Below are positions 57,801 through 64,000 of a stretch of 64,000 bases of DNA, piece by piece (position 1 is the stretch's first letter; each line of letters starts with the position of its first letter). A program made the position numbers and the translations under genes. This DNA is from Psilocybe azurescens. Lineage: Eukaryota; Basidiomycota; Agaricomycetes; Agaricales; Agrocybaceae. Where the stretch lies: positions 1 through 64,000 of the forward strand of contig JAJIRX010000876.1 in NCBI GenBank assembly GCA_023853785.1, in the 5' to 3' direction. Under the pieces are notes generated by a model, which was given only the letters and a program-made list of their open reading frames with translations, searched no databases and had not been told where the DNA came from.

Positions 57801-60621
57801 GCGCTGGTAAAAGCTCAGGGAGGAGGAGGGGGTGGTGGTGGGTTTAGACATACGATACAGGTGGAGTATGATGCGCCGAAGGGAAGGAGGGGACGGAGTG
57901 GGAGTCAGGGTCAGGGTCAGGGTCAGGGTCAGAGGGGCGGACAGCCACAGCAGCAGCAGCACAACAGCAGCAGCCACAACAGCAACAGCAGCAAGAAAGG
58001 CAACAACAACATCAGGAAAGGCAACAACAGCAACAGCAAGAGAAGAGAGCGACGCCGAAGCCCTTGCCCTCGCCGCCGCCCGTGTCTGTGCCGTCGCCTG
58101 CTGTGGCTCCAGCTACGACCACCACTCCGACTATGGGAACGGCAGCGCCCTCTGCGTATCGCGCGCCTGTGGCGACTTCATCTCCTTCAGCAGTACCTTC
58201 TCCTTCCTCAGCAGCAGAACAGGAGCAGGAGCAGGAGTAGGGCGACACCCACGAAGGCGAACGCAAATCCAAACGGACTGACAGTCAACATCACCTCCTC
58301 CCCAGCGTCTGTCTCCTCCTCCGCTGCTGCGCCGCCCACGGCAGGCTCGACGTTCACGACCACCAGTGCCAGTAGCGCTGTGCCTTCTACGCCCGAAGGC
58401 ACCGGCACCGCCAGCGCGACGGGCACGACGGGGTCGACGTCGTCCATCAAGCCACCCTCTGTCTCCGGGCAGGGGCAGGGGCACAAGAAGGGCAAGTCGA
58501 GCGTGGACCGGATGGGGCTCGGCAAGATCTTCGGCGGCCTCGGCAGCGGCGGCGCGTCGAAGGAGGACTATGGAGACGGAGAGGTTACACCTGGGGCGAG
58601 CGTTGGGAGCGTGGCGATGACGCCCAGCGCGAGTGCGAGTGCGAGTGTTGCGGCGAGCGAGGAGGATCGGGAGACGACCGCCAGCGCCAGTACCAACGGC
58701 AACGGCAACGGCAGCGGCAAGGAGGCGACGAAGAAGACGAGCAGGCGCAACACGCTCACTGTTATGGTCGAGCCGTTTACGAGGAGCGTTCGGGGGAGGA
58801 AAGACAAGGAGAAGGAGAAAGAGAGAGGGAGGATGGCGACCACGCCTGTGAACTCGGTGTACCCCCAACGGGACGTGTCTGGGTCGAAGAGCGCGCTGCC
58901 TGGCGCTGGTGCCGCTGCAGGAGGGGCGATGACGCTCGCTGTGCCCGCGCCGGTGCCCGGCCCGGCGTCTGCTATTGAGCCTAGTGCTGCAGGAGGAGTC
59001 CCTGCGTTCTCGCCGTCGCAGGAATTTGAGGCGCGCCCGCACCAGGGCTGAGCGGGATGCAGGCGTCGACGAGCAAGGCGAAGAAGGTCATGCAGTGGTT
59101 CAGGACCAAGTCGAAGGGACGGGAGTCGGTCGGGTTTGGCGTTGGTGGCGGGAGTGGTAATCTTGGTGCCGGCGAGGATGAGGCGACGCCTACGCCTGCC
59201 CACCATGGGCAGCACGGACAGGAGATGCAGGAGCAGCAGATGCAGAGCACGTCGACGCCGATCCAGGCGAAGTACAGGAGGGGCTATTCGGCGTCGAGCA
59301 GTACGGTTAACCACCAGGAGAGGGGGAGAGAAAGGGATGTGGTGGTCGTGCCGGCCACAGCGGCCCCTGTGCAAGTGGTTGTTACTACGCCTTCCACGCC
59401 GCGCCCTGCTGGCAATGCCAACGCCAACAGCAGCAGCAATGTCAGCGTCAACAACAGCAGCAGTAGGACGCCGGTCCAGCCCGTGCGCACGGCGAGCGGC
59501 GCGACGGACGCCAGTGCCAGCGGGGCGAGCATCAGCGCGTCGAGCTTCGTCACGCGGTTCCGCAACAGTGTCACTGTCGGGCGAGAGAGGAACACCTCGA
59601 CGACCGATAAACATCACCACCATCATCACCACCACCATCAAAATCAACATGCGCACCCGCACGGCCAGGCGCAGCAGCAGGCGCATCCGTACAGCCAGCT
59701 GCGGATCCATCATGGTGCAGTAGATCAGACGACGATCACGACGCGCCCGCCGCCGGAGGTCATGGCGCATGTGAAGCGGGTCCTGGAGGGCATGGGCGTC
59801 GAGGCGCAGATGGAGAGCGAGTATAAGGTTAGGTGTGTCAGGGTCAAGAAAAAGAAGGTGGAGAATATTCCCGTTGGGGGACAGGAGGGAGAGCAAGGGC
59901 AGGGCCAGCTGGCGGTGGTGACGATGATGGGGAGCGCCGCTTCCAACGGGGTGCGTTCGTCTTTGTGTTGTTTTCCTTCTTGAGAAAACCTTTCTTTGGA
60001 TGGCATGCTGATTGAATGATTTTCTCTTCTCTTCGTTTATCCTTTTTGACAGGTTGACAAGCGCGGTCTCCCGTTACCTTCTCCGTCAGCGTTCGGTGGC
60101 ACAGGCGGCATGCTCCGCGGGCTGCTCATGCGCAGGCAGTCCTCCCAAGTGTCCACGCACGGCGGACCTCCATCTGCATCAACTACATCTGTGCCTGGAA
60201 CAGCCAACTCGCTGGCGTTCGACGACGAGACCTCTGTCGTCGTCGGCGAGCCATTGAGCATGAATGGACGGGATGCGCTGCACAGCCCGATCTCGCCCTC
60301 GCCCTCGCCGCTCACCGCCGTGCCTCCCTCCGCGTCTCTGGCTTCTGGTTCCAATAGTAAGGGAGGCAAGGGCCCGGCGTACGGCGACCCCAACCAAGAT
60401 GCTGGCGATGAAGTGCGGTTCAGCGTCGAGCTGACGAGGCTGGACAGGTTGAACGACACGTATAGTTTGGATATTAGGAGGTTGAAGGGCAATTTGAGGA
60501 GTTACAAGTTTTTGTATGATACGTTGCGAGAGTGAGTTCCTCTACTTCTTGTCTAGTGTTTCATTTTCTGATCCATGTTCTTATTCGTTGCAGCCGTGCG
60601 GATTTGTCTGCTGCCCATTGA
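54829..60621 (+). CDS. KIN4-like Ser/Thr kinase with C-terminal KA1 domain, frameshifted
   Basis: Exon 1 (54829-55322) encodes a low-complexity start and the N-lobe ([30 protein letters not shown]). Exon 2 from 56324 holds [44 protein letters not shown] and [20 protein letters not shown], ending at about [28 protein letters not shown] and the FPEYIS motif favour the KIN4 group over Snf1. A long Gln/Ser/Gly linker includes [20 protein letters not shown]1 follows ([20 protein letters not shown]; intron 59951-60052; then [20 protein letters not shown]; intron 60532-60593; end DRADLSAAH). KIN4 kinases guard spindle position in yeast; KA1 targets membranes. The frame shifts at 55170 (GCTCTGCAG, one C short) and several times in 57.2-59.06 kb, so the linker translation is unreliable. 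Confidence 0.88.
55323..56323 (+). other. 1001-bp intron within the kinase N-lobe
   Basis: Donor GTATGT follows EREIEVLK and the acceptor ACACAG precedes [12 protein letters not shown], so the phases join the kinase domain exactly. Other introns of this gene are 62-102 bp. The interior is T-rich in places, has no kinase-like sequence, and I see no certain RNA gene in it. Confidence 0.75.
57336..57416 (+). repeat. CAA/CAG repeat encoding a polyglutamine tract
   Basis: Two Gln-rich runs ([16 protein letters not shown], then QQQQQQQQ) lie in the kinase linker. Such tracts vary in length between strains and are prone to sequencing error. Confidence 0.8.
59610..59645 (+). repeat. Histidine-rich tract in the kinase linker
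   Basis: Nine consecutive His codons (mixed CAT and CAC) followed by [14 protein letters not shown], about 100 bp before the KA1 domain. Mixed codons show it is not a pure microsatellite. Confidence 0.75.
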
Positions 60622-62528
60622 GCTCGATGATTTGTGCCATTATTATACCACATCCCACGACTTCCTACTCCGCTTCTTTTCGCATTCATGCAGCCTTAGA
60701 TTTAGATGCCGATGAGGATACTACATTGCTCGGCTAGGGCGATAGATGTTCTCCTCACTTCCAACCTTCATCCCCCATCGCACCTGTCCTCGTCATTGCA
60801 TCTCGACATCGCTTCTTGTTTGTCGTTATCATCACCTTCGCCTCCTCGCCCACGCTCTATTCTGTCACAACCCATCCAGTTCTCTTCGACTCTGTCTTAT
60901 TCTCGATCCTCGATCCTCGTTGTAATCCAATCAAGCCCGCCCACACCCTCAGAAAGAGGAAATGGACAAAAACCGTATTTTATCGCTATTGCCGAATCTT
61001 CAAAATCATTCGCTCTGTATCATCTTATCTCTATCCCCTATCCCCTATCACTATCACCATATCTCCTAGCGTCCTCCCAGTCGTAGCCCCTATCATCCAT
61101 CATCGTTCCCACCGACACACAAATATTCTCTCTATCTATCTGCATAACCAACCGGTCAGAACAAACTATGTTTTGTCCGTCCTCGGATGCATAACGCTTT
61201 GCGCGTCGCGCGTCGCACTTCATTCTGATGTGCATAGTGCATAGCATGTATACTGCATTCGTGTGCAAACCGTCCCGCCGAACACGTCGCCTCCTAGACC
61301 TCCCATCCACCGGGTTCAAAACACCTACCTCAAAACGCGAAGTGTCCACAAAATGTAGAAGCCGTTGCTCTATCCATCATCCATCCATCCATCCACTTGT
61401 CGTTTGTTTGTCCGTAGTTTTTTCTTTTCAGTTATTCTTTTCCTCCTTATTTCTTTCATTCCGTTTCGGCTTCGTTGATATCCAACCATCTCTATCTCTT
61501 TGTCTGCGTCTGCGTCTTTCTATCTTTTTTTTTCTGTCTTGATATCCAACCGGATTTTTTGTCTGTTCTCGTCGTCATCGTCACCACATATCCCTCCCCC
61601 ATCTTCTAGTACTTGACCCTTTTTTTCTCCTTTTCTATACATGCACATGTAGAACGATACACCTTTAACCCTCACTAGTGTTGTTCGTGCTGTCTAGCTT
61701 TCTCTGTCTAATTTCTCCGTCTCTCTTACCTTTTTCGTCCGTCTCTTCTTTTCTTTCTCTTTCGCCTCCTGTGTGCTATTAGCTTTTAGTAGGAATTGAA
61801 TACCCTAATATTCTAATATTTTAATATATTTTTTCCTTTTTCTCTCCATCTTCAATATCCCCTTGGGTGTTTCTAGTTTTGTCAATCATCCGCGCATTCC
61901 CTGGTCTTTCTCCTTCCTCAAAAGATTTCTTAAATCTCTCGTTCGGCTCACTTTTGTTTACTCTTTTTCTTTTCTTAATATTTCGCACCTCTGTTCTCTT
62001 CTAGTACTCCTCATTTTCCCTGATACCTGTCGGATGGTCTCGCTGTTTTGGATCGATATGGAATGAAAGCTTGTGGTAGATAGTCGTGCTGTTCAGATTC
62101 TATTCTCCTTTGAGCTGCTATCTATTCGATCATAATTATGAGTATAATGCAACGGACGCCGCACAAGCTTTGTGTTTTAAAACTCAATGAATCGACAAGC
62201 GATGCTGGAAGATGTAGTGCAATATATTTGCAAAGGGGACAAAGTAAATAGAGATAGTTTCTAGTAGTATATCCTTTTCTTATCCATTAGTTATCTTGAC
62301 TACCACTGATAAGGATGACCTCCGTCCAAGCGAGCAAGCAGATCGGATGTCACAAGAGAAATAGCTCAGGCTATTGAGGGTCAAGAGAATATAAGTGGGC
62401 TACGTTGGAAATATTTGTTATCTGGCTCATAGAAGAAATATAGCATCCCCCTCACACTGTCAGCGACAGCGAGTCACCGCCACGATGTTAGTTGGTAGCT
62501 TGTGATGTGATCTTGGGACAGAAAAGAA
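60622..62528. other. Kinase 3' region and CT-rich intergenic DNA
   Basis: About 1.9 kb, strongly pyrimidine-rich on the plus strand between 60.7 and 62.0 kb, with CCATC repeats (CATCATCCATCCATCCATCC near 61375). Frames here translate to Ser/Leu/Pro/Phe-rich low-complexity sequence and I call no gene. It is the kinase 3' UTR plus spacer. Confidence 0.45.
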
Positions 62529-63104
62529 TTAGTTCGTAGTTATTGCCTTCTCCCGTCCATCTGAAGCCCCCAAGAAGACGTCCTCGAAAGAAATATCGTT
62601 CCTGATCATGTCGTATTTATGGGAGTCAGTCCCCCTGGCTGGAATAACTTTCCTTTTCACTTCCTAGAAAGGGCAGAGTTGCTCGTTAATCATCTAGAAT
62701 CAGGTATTAAGTATAGTGAAACGACTCACAGCCATATACTTGCAAACGAGTAAGGCGCATTCATATACTATATCGGATACCGTGGCCTTTTTGGGGAATT
62801 TTTTCAGTGCTGTTTCCTGCGGATACCAAACCATCATACCCAGGCCACTGTGTAGAATATTAGCAATAGAAATATACGGAACTGCAAAAAGACAACCGAC
62901 ATTTACGGAGACGTTTATGGTTCGACTGGCATTTCTATTCGTAAACAACTCGGCGAACGACATTGCCTCCGTTGGCTTGCGTTTGTACGCCTCAAGTAGT
63001 TTTAGTCCGCAGGGTTGTACGCTTGATCCAAAGAATCGACAGTTATCGTCGATTCTCACGTTGAAGCAGGGTTCCATAAATGCAACGAAGTAGCTTGGAT
63101 TCAT
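62529..63104 (-). CDS. Hypothetical two-exon protein with strong promoter
   Basis: Exon 1 (62730-63104) and exon 2 (62529-62663) joined through a 66-bp intron with donor GTGAGT give an intact 169-residue protein. It starts MNPSYFVAFMEPCFNVRIDD and ends FEDVFLGASDGREKAITTN. The middle has PTEAMSFAELFTNRNASRTI and a short hydrophobic patch (ISIANILHSGLGMMVWYPQE). There is no signal peptide and I recognise no family. The exon phases, intron length and a TATA box 113 bp upstream make it a credible, probably inducible or well-expressed gene. An earlier acceptor would keep a MINEQL start, but then a stop appears. Confidence 0.6.
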
Positions 63105-63216
63105 TTCTGCGAACTGTGACTGTGGTTATGAACTTGAAGGTTAAGAGTGATCTTGAAGAGTGCTGGTGATGCAAAGCTGAGCTGCTAAACTGACGAGACC
63201 TCTTTCTTCTCCCTTC

Positions 63217-63224
63217 TATTTATA
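63217..63224 (-). promoter_or_regulatory. TATA box of the gene at 63104
   Basis: TATAAATA on the minus strand within TTTGTATAAATAGAAGG, 113 bp before the ATG. The leader between them is CA-rich and free of ATG. Confidence 0.7.
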
Positions 63225-64000
63225 CAAAATTCCTGCAATTCCACAGGCCAAAGGGTGATAACGTCGACGACACCTTGGCGCTTTGCGCACTTGCATTGTT
63301 GACGCGCTAAGCCAGTGGCGCGTCTCCTATTAGAGTTTGGCCTCTCTCAAATCCCAGTGGGTACATGCCCATATACGTCTACAGGTGCATTGTACAATGA
63401 AACGAGATCCGCATTGACCCGTTCTTGCCACTCGTTATTGTAGACCCGTATAAACCGTAATTGGGGCACCAAGCTACCGACTTCCACATTTGGACAGTTG
63501 GGCGCCAAAGCATTGAGAGGTAATATTGATTTGTATCACCTGAACTGGTCTTAGAAAACTCAAAAGGAATTCAATTATGAAGCCATCACTGAGTATAACT
63601 CCTATTAATTGAGCACTGACTGCGAGCGCAATTGACTCATTGATACGTCTAATAACACCTATATTGAGTAGTAAGACGGGCGCACGGCTCTGCCCATTAA
63701 GCTCAGTACGCTGACATGATGAAGATTTTTCTAGTCGCCCTTTAGCGGGTCGAGGTTCGGCTCCTACACATGCGCCGTTACTAACATACTCCAACCAGAG
63801 GGACTCCGTACGCACTACTTACCCTATCAAGAGGAATACAAACTCAAATCTATGATATCCTTCGTCTTTCCGAATTGGAACGTACCAGTCTCTCACCACG
63901 ATCAATATGAATCTTTTGTTTTGTCCATTTTACCTGTGCTTGACGTGAACAAAAGAAGATACTGTACTGATTCTAATCATGCCAATGGTAATCTATTGTC
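63225..64000. other. Intergenic to window edge
   Basis: Contains GGCGC/GCGCC-rich DNA at 63.27-63.32 kb upstream of the orphan gene. A 113-residue minus-strand frame (63474-63815) lacks motifs and start context. Confidence 0.3.

Noticed and set aside
58131..59896. Very long minus-strand frames opposite the kinase linker
   Set aside because: High GC and biased codons keep the opposite strand open; the kinase signature and KA1 domain are on the plus strand.
60706..61542. Ser/Pro/Leu-rich frames after the kinase
   Set aside because: They follow from CT-rich DNA and have no domain; the kinase stop at 60621 is supported by the KA1 end.
63680..63780. Possible tRNA gene (GGTTCGGCTCC on the plus strand)
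   Set aside because: The invariant A of the T loop is absent and no A box or pairing acceptor stem is found upstream.

Overview
The window looks like nuclear DNA of a mushroom-type basidiomycete (Agaricomycetes). Genes have many short introns (mostly 50-80 bp, GTRNGY donors). The recognisable proteins are typical fungal ones: histone H2A.Z, eIF2D, ARPC5, a SUR7/PalI membrane protein, F-box proteins, a KIN4-like kinase, and many small secreted proteins. Nothing points to a bacterium or virus. All calls come from reading the sequence; no homology search was run.

Layout. 0-7.4 kb: two partial proline-rich genes around a gene-poor, decayed-looking stretch. 8.6-9.7 kb: a six-exon SUR7/PalI gene with an 11-nt microexon. 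12.9-14.6 kb: two related Ser/Ala-rich GPI-type surface proteins. 15.8-22.3 kb: ARPC5, an F-box gene, a single-pass membrane protein and an F-box/LRR-like gene. 25.7-33.6 kb: H2A.Z and eIF2D on a shared divergent promoter, a stand-alone integrase-type zinc-finger (H2C2) gene, and a second F-box/LRR-like paralog. 36.8-38.0 kb: a secreted GDSL esterase. 40.5-41.6 kb: a gene carrying only the C-terminal KA1 domain of a KIN4-like kinase. 54.8-60.6 kb: the full KIN4-like kinase, GC-rich with homopolymeric amino-acid tracts. 62.5-63.1 kb: a two-exon orphan gene.

The most distinctive structure is a family of six copies of a three-exon small secreted protein gene (122 aa, four Cys, beta/gamma-crystallin-like pattern). 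One copy is inverted at 22.8-23.3 kb, one lies at 35.1 kb, and four are head-to-tail at 44.3, 47.4, 49.5 and 51.8 kb with a period of about 2.1-2.3 kb. The repeat unit includes promoter and flanking DNA. One unit carries an 840-bp TA-flanked terminal-inverted-repeat transposon whose empty site is visible in sister units. The last copy has lost its TATA box and its reading frame.

A warning for any reader: at least eight conserved genes are interrupted by single-base shifts, most of them a homopolymer one base too short. Introns and domains are otherwise intact, and one affected gene (ARPC5) is normally essential. This looks more like unpolished assembly than real pseudogenisation, so the genes are annotated as probably functional, with the breaks noted.
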